Positions 26,791 through 34,433 of a stretch of 47,930 nt of DNA are shown piece after piece. Position 1 is the first letter of the stretch; each line of letters begins with the position of its first letter. The notes beneath the pieces are model-generated. The model ran no database searches, had not been told where the DNA came from, and was given only the letters and a program-made list of their open reading frames with translations. Made by a program: the position numbers and the translations under genes. This DNA comes from an uncultured Chitinophagaceae bacterium (GTDB lineage: Bacteria; Bacteroidota; Bacteroidia; Chitinophagales; Chitinophagaceae): contig CALIIL010000164.1 of the NCBI GenBank assembly GCA_938017685.1, forward strand, positions 1 to 47,930, given 5' to 3'.

Positions 26791-27630
26791 ATGAGCGAAA
26801 AAAAAGAACGCACATTATCAAAAAAAGATATTTCGATCAAGGAAAAATTATCGGAGATTATCTTTGGACATCACACCGTTGAAGGAAAAGCCTTTGATGT
26901 AATATTACTCTGGGCTATTCTCCTCAGTGTAATCATTGTGATGCTTGAAAGCGTAAGCTCTTTACAAAAAAGTTATGGCAGCTTTTTTACCATTGCTGAG
27001 TGGACATTCACAATCATTTTCACAATAGAATATTTACTGCGCATTTTTATTTATAAGAAACCGCTCAAGTACATTTTTAGCTTTTATGGCATCATAGATT
27101 TACTCTCAACTATACCAACCTACTTAAGCCTATTTTTTGTAGGGCCACAGTATTTAGTAACGATCCGTATATTTAGATTATTACGTGTATTTAGAGTTTT
27201 AAAGCTCACACGCTTCATGGGTGAATCGCGCAACTTAGGCGCTGCCCTAATGGCGAGTCGTGCAAAAATTATCATCTTCATGGGGGTGATATTTAGCATC
27301 ACTGTGATTGTTGGAACCATCATGTACATTGTCGAAGGGCAGTTTCCTGAAAGTGGATTTACCAGTATTCCTAAAAGTATTTATTGGGCTATTGTGACCA
27401 TTACAACCGTTGGTTATGGAGACATTGCTCCGCAGACGGCACTCGGACAATTCCTATCTGCGGTGCTCATGTTTTTAGGTTATGCAGTTATTGCTGTACC
27501 TACGGGTATTGTTTCTAGTGAGATGGTAAAGCAGTCTCCTGATGATCTTACATGCGATCGCTGTGGCAATACGAGCCATGACCTAGATGCTCGCTTTTGC
27601 AAGATATGCGGTGAAAAGATTATTGAGTGA
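26791..27630 (+). CDS. Voltage-gated-type potassium channel with C-terminal zinc ribbon
   Basis: This is a 279-residue six-helix ion channel. Helices S1-S3 occupy about residues 35-115, and S4 carries regularly spaced arginines (RIFRLLRVFRVLKLTRF, 126-142). The pore filter TTVGYGD is at 205-211, followed by S6. After S6 a short tail has C255-x2-C258 and C270-x2-C273 (CDRCGNTSHDLDARFCKIC), a rubredoxin-like or zinc-ribbon knuckle. The tail could sense metal or redox state or help assembly; that is inference. The stop codon lies in the first unit of an octamer repeat. Confidence 0.93.
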   Translation: MSEKKERTLSKKDISIKEKLSEIIFGHHTVEGKAFDVILLWAILLSVIIVMLESVSSLQKSYGSFFTIAEWTFTIIFTIEYLLRIFIYKKPLKYIFSFYGIIDLLSTIPTYLSLFFVGPQYLVTIRIFRLLRVFRVLKLTRFMGESRNLGAALMASRAKIIIFMGVIFSITVIVGTIMYIVEGQFPESGFTSIPKSIYWAIVTITTVGYGDIAPQTALGQFLSAVLMFLGYAVIAVPTGIVSSEMVKQSPDDLTCDRCGNTSHDLDARFCKICGEKIIE

Positions 27631-27730
27631 TTTGGTGATTTGGTGATTTCTAAGCGTGTCAACCTGAGGCTCTCGAAGGACGGTGCTAAGACTTCTTATT
27701 GTTTGATTTGGTGATTTGGTGATTTGGTGA
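27628..27730 (+). repeat. TGATTTGG octamer arrays flanking a Bacteroidota-type interspersed sequence
   Basis: TGATTTGG is repeated in tandem at 27628-27648 and again at about 27703-27728. Between them is AACCTGAGGCTCTCGAAGGA, which resembles the CCTGAG...TCGAAGG element scattered in many Bacteroidota genomes. The first unit contains the stop codon of the potassium channel gene. Confidence 0.7.
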
Positions 27731-27823
27731 TCAAATTATTTTATTATTTCTAAACAGACCTTGTGCCATAAATTCTTTTCGTAGAAAATTTTTAATTCCT
27801 AACTTTTAATTTATAATTGAACA

Positions 27824-29053
27824 ATGAACTATACTTCCACTGAGCGTTTTATGCGCTATGTACAAATAGACACACAAGCCGATCCTGAATCAAAAACTTT
27901 TCCGAGTACAGAAAAACAAAAAGACTTGGGAAAACTGTTAGCACAAGAGCTAAAAGATATGGGTGCTAGTGAGGTAGATTTTGACCAGTGGGGTTATGTA
28001 TATGCAACTATTCCAAGTACTATTGATAAAGAAGTTCCAGTAATCTGTTTTTGTAGCCATATGGATACAGCGCCAGATTGTAGTGGCACCAATGTAAAAC
28101 CAATCTTACATGAAAAATGGGATGGCGCTGATATTGTATTGCCAGACGACAACACGCAAGTGATTACAACAACAGAACATCCTTATCTTAAAAAACGAAT
28201 AGGCGATGATATCATTACCGCTTCTGGTACCACTTTATTGGGTGCCGATGATAAGGCAGGTGTAGCGATTATTATGGATTTGGCACATCATTTACTCAAT
28301 ACACCAGATATAAAACATGGAAAAATCCGTATCCTTTTCACGCCAGATGAAGAGGTAGGCCGTGGCGTAGACCATGTAGATATGAAAAAACTAGGAGCCG
28401 ATTTTGGTTACACATTAGATGGTGGTGAGCGTGGTTCTTTGGAAGGTGATACTTTTAGTGCCGATGCTGCTACCGTTACAATACATGGTGTCAGTGCACA
28501 CCCTGGTTATGCCAAAGACAAATTAGTAAACTCCTTAAAAATTGCTGGTGAGTTTTTGGACGCTTTACCAAAAGCTGAATGGAGCCCCGAAACAACCGAA
28601 GGAGCACAAGGTTATGTGCATCCAATTAGCATGAATGGCATTGCCGAGAAGACAACCATACAGTTTCTTGTGCGTGACTTTACCACTGAAAAGCTAGAAG
28701 AACACGAAGCCAAATTGAAACAAATTTTAGACGAGACGATGGCGCGTCACCCAAAGGCGAAAGCAGATTATATGATTACGGAACAATATCGTAACATGCG
28801 CGAAATGCTAGACAAACATCCTGAAATAGAAGCCAATGCAGCCAAAGCCATGGAACGCGCGGGAATAGAAGTACAAACACAATTAGTACGTGGAGGAACG
28901 GATGGTTCTCGTCTTTCGTTTATGGGACTACCCTGCCCTAATTTATTTACTGGGGAAATGGCCATTCATTCTAAACATGAATTTGTAAGCGTACAAGACA
29001 TGCAAAAAGCTACAGATATGTGCATAGAACTAGTAAAGATTTGGGCGGAGTAA
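27824..29053 (+). CDS. pepT: Peptidase T (tripeptide aminopeptidase)
   Basis: PepT removes the N-terminal residue from tripeptides in the cytoplasm using two zinc ions. The 409-residue protein shows the first zinc ligand in CFCSHMDTAPDCSG, the bridging aspartate in LLGADDKAGVAI, the catalytic glutamates in FTPDEEVGRGVDHVD, DGGERGSLEGDTF, the lid motif HGVSAHPGYAKDK and the final histidine in IHSKHEFVS. All are as in the family, and the length is normal. It converges with the T9SS cargo gene, leaving a single base between the stops. Confidence 0.96.
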   Translation: MNYTSTERFMRYVQIDTQADPESKTFPSTEKQKDLGKLLAQELKDMGASEVDFDQWGYVYATIPSTIDKEVPVICFCSHMDTAPDCSGTNVKPILHEKWDGADIVLPDDNTQVITTTEHPYLKKRIGDDIITASGTTLLGADDKAGVAIIMDLAHHLLNTPDIKHGKIRILFTPDEEVGRGVDHVDMKKLGADFGYTLDGGERGSLEGDTFSADAATVTIHGVSAHPGYAKDKLVNSLKIAGEFLDALPKAEWSPETTEGAQGYVHPISMNGIAEKTTIQFLVRDFTTEKLEEHEAKLKQILDETMARHPKAKADYMITEQYRNMREMLDKHPEIEANAAKAMERAGIEVQTQLVRGGTDGSRLSFMGLPCPNLFTGEMAIHSKHEFVSVQDMQKATDMCIELVKIWAE

Positions 29054-29054
29054 G

Positions 29055-31490
29055 TTAGCGAATAAGCATCACATCACCTTTCTTAATGTAGGTATTATCA
29101 TCGCCTAAGCATTTATATTTAAGGATATAATAATAGGTCCCTATGTCGGCGGCACGTTTATCATTATACGTTCCATTCCAAGAAGATAATTGATTATCCG
29201 AGCGCCATACTACTTGCCCCCAACGATTGTATACATTAAACTTTTGGATGTCAATAGTGAGCGGTGTACGCATACGCCAGGAATCATTTAAGCCATCATC
29301 ATTGGGAGAAAATGCATTGGGAAAAAATACTTTATCACAACAATTAGCCGGATCAATAAAGGTGTAATCTTTAAGTGTACAACCTATAGCGTCAGTTACT
29401 ACCAAGGTCTTAATACCAGAGCGTTGCTGCGTAATATTTTGTGTAGTCTCGCTGGCGGGCGTGTTCCATAAAATAGTATAAGGCGGTGTACCTCCATTAA
29501 TGGTTAATTGTGCACTCCCATCATTTCCATCGGCCTCGCAGCTCACATCTGTTTTATTAATGCTTAATGAAAAAGGATAATTAGCCTCTCCAATAGTAAA
29601 TACAGAATCAGCTCCACAATTATTTATATCTATCATATTTACGGCATATCTTCCTTTATACAACCCACCAAAAACACCTTGCTTATTGGTTTGTTGCGGT
29701 GCCGAAATGGTATAGATAATACTCGGACCACCATTGGAAGTAAAGCTTACTTTTCCTTGACCCAAGGCGCACTGATCATCTTGCGTAACAATGGAAGTAA
29801 ATGATAGTTCGGGCGGCTCTACAATACTAAAATTTAAGGTATCAGCACAGCCATAAGGCGCATTAGCTATGACTGTATAAGCTCCTGCATCTAAAGCGTT
29901 AAATCGTGGCGTGGTAGCCGTTTGATTAGTAGGGAGCAAGGTATAATCGGTTGCGTAATTAGCCGGTGTTGTATTAAACTGCACCGCACCATCGCCTAAG
30001 CCAAAACAACTCACATCATTTATTCTTTGCTCTATAATGGTAATTTGTTCTGCACCTTCAATTGTAACTACTTCTTTGTTAGAACAAGCTCGACCGTCTT
30101 CATAACTAAGGGTATACGTTCCTTGACTTAGCCCTGCAAAAAATGGAAAGCCTTGCATACTTCCATTGTTTAACGCATATTGATAGCCGCCTCCGTTCGT
30201 ACTTGTAACAGACATATTTATTTGCCCATCCATACCTGGCACGCAACTTTCAACATCTGGCGTTATGGTGCTTTGAAATGGATTGACAACTTGAACGGTA
30301 TAGGCTAGTTGTTGCTTACTTGAGATCGGACAACCATCGTCTTGGAATGTAATAAAAAAATTAAATGAGCTACCATAAACCATCGGCGTAATCATATCCC
30401 AATGAAAATCTATGACCGGACCATTGGTACCATTGCCTACCACATTGTAAGTTAATCCAGCGGGTAATCCTGTAACCGTGACATCGACCGCTTGATTGTC
30501 TGGATCAAATGCATTGACAGAAAAGTCTAATACAGAATCTACATTACATACTTCCAATACTCTGGGTGACGCAATGTTGCCCACATTAGTCGAAGCAATA
30601 CTGCCACCCGGTGATCGATTGGCACAATTATCCAAGACTATAAAATTCATTTCGCGTTGCATGCTACCCACCTTTACACCATTCCGATACTCATCAATTT
30701 GATACACGACCACTGATATTTGTACCAAGTTGGGCACAAAAGAAAGCTGCCCATTAGATTGGTTAAAATTAAAACCACCCACCGCAGTACTTAATGGTTG
30801 CAAGTAAGAAAAAGGTAACACATAACTTACCGGACTAATATTACTATTAATAAACTGGCGAGCTGGTTGCAATGAAAAGTGTAATGAATCTCCCTCTAAA
30901 TCAAAAGCACCAGGATTATATTCTTGTTGCAAGTTATTGCAGAAAAAAGGCGTGGGAATAGTCGTAAGCTCTGGTGTGTTATTGCTAGCCATAAGATTAT
31001 TTAAAGTAGCCTCTACGTAGAGCGTACTATTGGGACCAATATTACTAATAATGTTGGTGCGCCCAGCTGTAGATGTACCCAACTCACCAGTAAACACAAA
31101 ACGCCAATTGGCAGAGGGCACATTGAGGTTAATGGTTGTTTTAAACTTAAACTCTGCTATTCCTGGTATGGTTCCGTTACGGCAAGTAGTATTATTGGTA
31201 TCGGCATCACATACGGGTGTTATCTCTTTTCCATACTCGCCATACGCTGGCAAGTCTAGCGTAGTGAGTTGAGAAAAACCATTGTACACAATAACTTGTG
31301 CACGAGTAAGCGCCATATTATTAAAGAGTGGGAAACTCTGCCCGTCACAATCGGCATATACGTGTACATATACCTCATAGGCTTGATTACCCAGATTATT
31401 ATACCCAATCTCAGCCCCAATGATATGTGTGGCATTAGACTGCCCTATACACCCCATTAAAACTGTAATTAGTATAAATATTTTTTTCAT
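29055..31490 (-). CDS. Large secreted T9SS cargo protein with SprB-like repeats and type B C-terminal domain
   Basis: This is an 811-residue extracellular protein. The signal peptide (MKKIFILITVLMGCIGQSNA) precedes THIIGAEIGYNNLGNQAYEV, a common start of Bacteroidota adhesin-like proteins. The middle has immunoglobulin- or PKD-like strands with DPDNQAVDVTVTGLPAG. Residues about 480-720 hold at least three SprB-like repeats (DVSCFGLGDGAVQF, DDQCALGQGKVSF and DVSCEADGNDGSAQL, each followed by Y-T and A-Y-T patterns). The last 90 residues are the gliding-motility C-terminal domain (FFPNAFSPNDDGLND, FNVYNRWGQVVW, GTYYYILKYKC), the type B T9SS sorting signal. It is probably a surface adhesin or filament. 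Confidence 0.92.
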   Translation of the reverse strand: MKKIFILITVLMGCIGQSNATHIIGAEIGYNNLGNQAYEVYVHVYADCDGQSFPLFNNMALTRAQVIVYNGFSQLTTLDLPAYGEYGKEITPVCDADTNNTTCRNGTIPGIAEFKFKTTINLNVPSANWRFVFTGELGTSTAGRTNIISNIGPNSTLYVEATLNNLMASNNTPELTTIPTPFFCNNLQQEYNPGAFDLEGDSLHFSLQPARQFINSNISPVSYVLPFSYLQPLSTAVGGFNFNQSNGQLSFVPNLVQISVVVYQIDEYRNGVKVGSMQREMNFIVLDNCANRSPGGSIASTNVGNIASPRVLEVCNVDSVLDFSVNAFDPDNQAVDVTVTGLPAGLTYNVVGNGTNGPVIDFHWDMITPMVYGSSFNFFITFQDDGCPISSKQQLAYTVQVVNPFQSTITPDVESCVPGMDGQINMSVTSTNGGGYQYALNNGSMQGFPFFAGLSQGTYTLSYEDGRACSNKEVVTIEGAEQITIIEQRINDVSCFGLGDGAVQFNTTPANYATDYTLLPTNQTATTPRFNALDAGAYTVIANAPYGCADTLNFSIVEPPELSFTSIVTQDDQCALGQGKVSFTSNGGPSIIYTISAPQQTNKQGVFGGLYKGRYAVNMIDINNCGADSVFTIGEANYPFSLSINKTDVSCEADGNDGSAQLTINGGTPPYTILWNTPASETTQNITQQRSGIKTLVVTDAIGCTLKDYTFIDPANCCDKVFFPNAFSPNDDGLNDSWRMRTPLTIDIQKFNVYNRWGQVVWRSDNQLSSWNGTYNDKRAADIGTYYYILKYKCLGDDNTYIKKGDVMLIR

Positions 31491-32150
31491 GACTGTACTT
31501 TTAAAGTTAGGACAGAAATGTGAGATGGGGAAATGTGGGGGCGATTGGATGTGATTTATGACAAATTGATAATACAGCCTGACTAATCTTACAAATATAA
31601 CAAACCAGCTATAACATGACTTTAATCCTTAGATAATGACCGCGGCCCTTTTAATAGCTTTCCCATTCCTCTTCTACAAAGCACTTTTTAAAAACTTGTG
31701 TCACTGCTGTTCTATTAGATCCCATCAAACCTCATGATTCATCCTATTCCTTAAGACTATAAAAAGACAAATATATTTATGTAGCTTGTATAAAGAGTTA
31801 CAAAAAGCCATGACTTCTTCATTTATAAATAATGTGCTCCGAGCAAGATGGGCATCATAGATCCACCTCTAAATATATCAAAGACACTTCTTTCTTTGGT
31901 TGTAATCCCTGTTTTAAAATCCTTATCAACGGCTTGTGCCAAAATAAGTATGTCTGTTCTATAAGCATTGGCATGTCCGAAAGATAATAAGCCCATAGCT
32001 TCAAATTCTCACGGACTAAATCTGGACTTGACTTTCCTTTTATTCGTTAAAAATATTGATTGATTTTTAAACTCTTGCAATTATCATTTAATAAGCATTC
32101 ATTTCTAAGCCGCCTATTTAATATTCAGAAGCAAGAGATTTGGCATTTGA
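31491..32150. other. Gene-poor interval with a possible gene remnant
   Basis: No intact gene is seen in these 660 bases. The only coding-like stretch is the minus-strand remnant at 31823-31996. The rest is AT-rich and has several short stop-riddled stretches, consistent with decayed DNA at the left edge of the accessory region. Confidence 0.6.
31823..31996 (-). pseudogene. Possible gene remnant, unknown family
   Basis: A 57-codon minus-strand frame begins MGLLSFGHANAYRTDILI and ends FRGGSMMPILLGAHYL. It looks protein-like in composition, but an in-frame TGA lies only 13-15 bases before its first methionine. An overlapping frame (starting SSPDLVRENLKLWAYYLSDM) is also open for a similar length, so the true frame is uncertain. 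No family was recognised. A decayed gene is the simplest reading. Confidence 0.25.
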
Positions 32151-32858
32151 TTATATTTCATTATCCGATTGACGTACCTTGAGCTTACCGTTCTCTTTTT
32201 CATCACAAGCTTTATTCATGGCTAATACTCGCCATGGGCTGGATTCAATTTTAGCTAAGAGGTTTTTTGCCTTTTCAAATTGACGCATCGTTCTATATAT
32301 ATCCGCTAAAAGAAATCGGTCATCATCTGTATCCTTATCCTCGAGTAACAGAATCATTTTCTCACAATTAAAAATCAGTACATTTTCTTCAATGGGTATG
32401 ATGGGTCTAAATGGCCTGCCGCTGCCACTATGAACAAGCTTTGGCTCAAAGGCTTTCATATTCAATTCATAACCAAGTATAGACTGGTTCATATATAAAA
32501 AATAGTGCAAGTCCATTCGATGTAATAATTCATCCGCAGGAGAATCGAAGACATAGTTATCTATAAAATGTATTAACTCTAGTAAGCGCGTATGCGTATA
32601 ATCATCTTTCTTGCTCGAAAAGGGTGGCAATTGATACAGCCCCACTTGTCGACGATATTTACAATCTTGATTTGTATAAATACGCTTACACGGAATGCAA
32701 TAATGATATTTAAAGGCTCCATATCCCGCACCGCCTACTTCCAAGCCGCAGGACCATAAAGTATAAGTATCTTCTTTCTTAAAAGAAGAAGGCAGGAGCC
32801 AATGGCCCGTTTCTTTACAATCGGGGCAATTTACCCGAGTAGCAGTAGATCCTCTCAT
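32151..32858 (-). CDS. Hypothetical protein with N-terminal zinc-ribbon-like cysteines
   Basis: This is a 235-residue soluble protein. The first 70 residues hold paired cysteines, CPDC at 11-14 and CIPC at about 54-57, with aromatic residues around them, as in a zinc ribbon. The last 80 residues are helical with a TPR-like look (DRFLLADIYRTMRQFEKAKNLL). No signal peptide or membrane segment is present and no family was recognised. It stands alone, with long non-coding gaps on both sides, next to the restriction-modification operon, and may belong to the same accessory region. Confidence 0.7.
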   Translation of the reverse strand: MRGSTATRVNCPDCKETGHWLLPSSFKKEDTYTLWSCGLEVGGAGYGAFKYHYCIPCKRIYTNQDCKYRRQVGLYQLPPFSSKKDDYTHTRLLELIHFIDNYVFDSPADELLHRMDLHYFLYMNQSILGYELNMKAFEPKLVHSGSGRPFRPIIPIEENVLIFNCEKMILLLEDKDTDDDRFLLADIYRTMRQFEKAKNLLAKIESSPWRVLAMNKACDEKENGKLKVRQSDNEI

Positions 32859-33006
32859 GCAAGCAAGATATAATAATGTATGCGTATTGAGTGTACGTAG
32901 TCCATTATTTAGGATTTTATTTATAAATGTGCGCTAAACTGAAAATCAATTCGCGGAAAAAATAATGTACGCCTAGCACATTTTATTCTCTTTACTTTTT
33001 CCTCAG

Positions 33007-33150
33007 TCATAATTGCAAGCATACTTTTGAATTAAGCGTATGGCAGCACTTATACTGGTCAGCAAAGATCTGCGAAATATGCTCTTTTAAAACTGTCCAA
33101 TTTTTAGGGAAGACTACAGTATTGGTTGGAACTATTAGCTCTTTGGACAT
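33007..33150 (-). CDS. Possible 47-residue peptide or gene fragment
   Basis: An uninterrupted minus-strand frame starts MSKELIVPTNTVVFPKNW and ends SKVCLQL. It reads like natural protein, with a strand, a WTVLKEHISQIFADQY helix and two adjacent cysteines, but it has no recognised family, no clear promoter and no length support. It lies downstream of the restriction operon terminator. A truncated gene start is as likely as a real small protein. Confidence 0.22.
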   Translation of the reverse strand: MSKELIVPTNTVVFPKNWTVLKEHISQIFADQYKCCHTLNSKVCLQL

Positions 33151-33201
33151 TGAGCTGGTGCCTATTGTTTAGGATTGCTTGGTTGAGTAATCATGATTGA
33201 A

Positions 33202-33234
33202 AAGAGGAGCCGGTTGGGGCTTCTCTTTTTTTTT
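33202..33234. terminator. Two-way terminator hairpin downstream of the restriction-modification operon
   Basis: AAGAGGAGCC (33202-33211) pairs with GGCTTCTCTT (33218-33227), ten pairs with one G-U. A T-run follows on the plus strand and TTTTC follows on the minus strand. It lies beyond the homopolymer and can end the minus-strand operon. Confidence 0.65.
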
Positions 33235-33245
33235 GGGGGGGGGGG
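33226..33245. repeat. T9G11 homopolymer tract
   Basis: Nine T are followed directly by eleven G, ending ten bases before the stop codon region of the restriction endonuclease gene. Such tracts are slippage-prone in replication and sequencing. It does not lie inside the reading frame. Confidence 0.85.
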
Positions 33246-33254
33246 ATTACAGGT

Positions 33255-34433
33255 TTAGACCAAAGAATAACTCTCGCTAGGTGGAAACAACAGTTCTATT
33301 CCTTGTGGTTTAATTTTGAATATTGGCCCCTTTTCTTTAGCTCCACCAGTAGCAGTTCGCTTAATTAAATGATCCATTGTTATAATTCCTTGATCTATTA
33401 ATAAATCAAACTGTGAAGTAATTGGCCCTTTTGTGTGTTCAACAAACTTATATTGAAAATGTTCACGATTATCTATTTGCAAACTTTCAGCTTCTACCCA
33501 GAAGGTTTCTTTATGCTTCTCTCTTAATCTATTATGAAGTTTGTCTAAAGTCCAAACTACGAAATCTCCAATTTCTGGGTTATCAGAATTCTCTATCAAT
33601 TGCTTGACATCATTATCAATTCTTAGATTTAATCCCTGCGAGTTTCTCATGATAGCTGAAACTGTACAATACAATTTAAAATCATCTTCTCTTTCATATC
33701 CAAATGCATTCAAAATTTCAGAAGAACTTTTAAACTTGCTCAATTTCCAATCTGGCACTTGAGCGAATAGGTTTTTTCTATTTGTTTTGGTCTTTCTGAA
33801 GGATTTTAATTCTATTCCTTTATAGTCTGGCTTCTTAGATGAATTTATTTCAATACCAAGAGCAGTTTCTAATGTTCTGCCTACCGATGTATCAGCATCG
33901 ACCATAGAAGGGATAGGTCCCAATGATGCTACTTTTCTAAGCATTGCCAAAAGTTCAAAAGCAATTTCACTTTCAGTACTATTAATTGACTTTATTAAAT
34001 CCTGTAGCGGATTTTCAATCTTTGAATTTACTAATTCTTCAATATCTAATTTTGTCAAATTGAATACTTGAAACTTCTCATCAAAAAAAGCTATTGCAAC
34101 AATGTCATTGGGCTCTGCTACTTTTGTCAAACTATAAAACCAAATTCTTGGATCCCCACTCTTTGTAACAGGACGATATAAAGAAGCTTTTGACTTAATC
34201 GTTTTAAATCCGGTATGAATAATTGTAGGAATCAAGACTTTGTTACTCGGGCCTTGCTGCTGTAATTCATAGTCATGAATATTTTGAACTTTCAAAAAGC
34301 TACGAACCGAACCTGTAGCATCCATTATAGATTTATTTAATCCAGTAGTAGTTGGCTCAATCAAAGTGAGGGAAACCTGATTTTTTGTTAGGAGCTTTAA
34401 TTTGACCTGTTCAGCATCTGTAAGAGTTCTCAT
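33255..34433 (-). CDS. Type II restriction endonuclease, MvaI/BcnI family
   Basis: This is a 392-residue endonuclease of the PD-(D/E)xK fold. The probable active site is GRTLETALGIEINSSKKPDY followed by KGIELKSFRKTKTNRKNLF, in which D and the E-L-K triplet fit D...ExK and the layout fits the MvaI/BcnI family, whose known members cut CCWGG or CCSGG as monomers. The first 120 residues and the C-terminal HFQYKFVEHTKG segment also fit that family. The start codon overlaps the methyltransferase stop as ATGA, so the enzyme is made only after its protective partner. Target sequence cannot be read from the protein. Confidence 0.8.
   Translation of the reverse strand: MRTLTDAEQVKLKLLTKNQVSLTLIEPTTTGLNKSIMDATGSVRSFLKVQNIHDYELQQQGPSNKVLIPTIIHTGFKTIKSKASLYRPVTKSGDPRIWFYSLTKVAEPNDIVAIAFFDEKFQVFNLTKLDIEELVNSKIENPLQDLIKSINSTESEIAFELLAMLRKVASLGPIPSMVDADTSVGRTLETALGIEINSSKKPDYKGIELKSFRKTKTNRKNLFAQVPDWKLSKFKSSSEILNAFGYEREDDFKLYCTVSAIMRNSQGLNLRIDNDVKQLIENSDNPEIGDFVVWTLDKLHNRLREKHKETFWVEAESLQIDNREHFQYKFVEHTKGPITSQFDLLIDQGIITMDHLIKRTATGGAKEKGPIFKIKPQGIELLFPPSESYSLV

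Larger units (their letters stand above)
32859..33254. other. Gene-poor interval with a hairpin and a T9G11 homopolymer
   Basis: No recognised gene is present. The interval contains a 47-codon minus-strand frame (33007-33150), a two-way hairpin at 33202-33227 and a T9-G11 homopolymer next to the restriction endonuclease stop. Confidence 0.6.

Noticed and set aside
27628-27730. Octamer repeats considered as a CRISPR array
   Set aside because: Units are eight bases long without spacers, and no cas gene is present.
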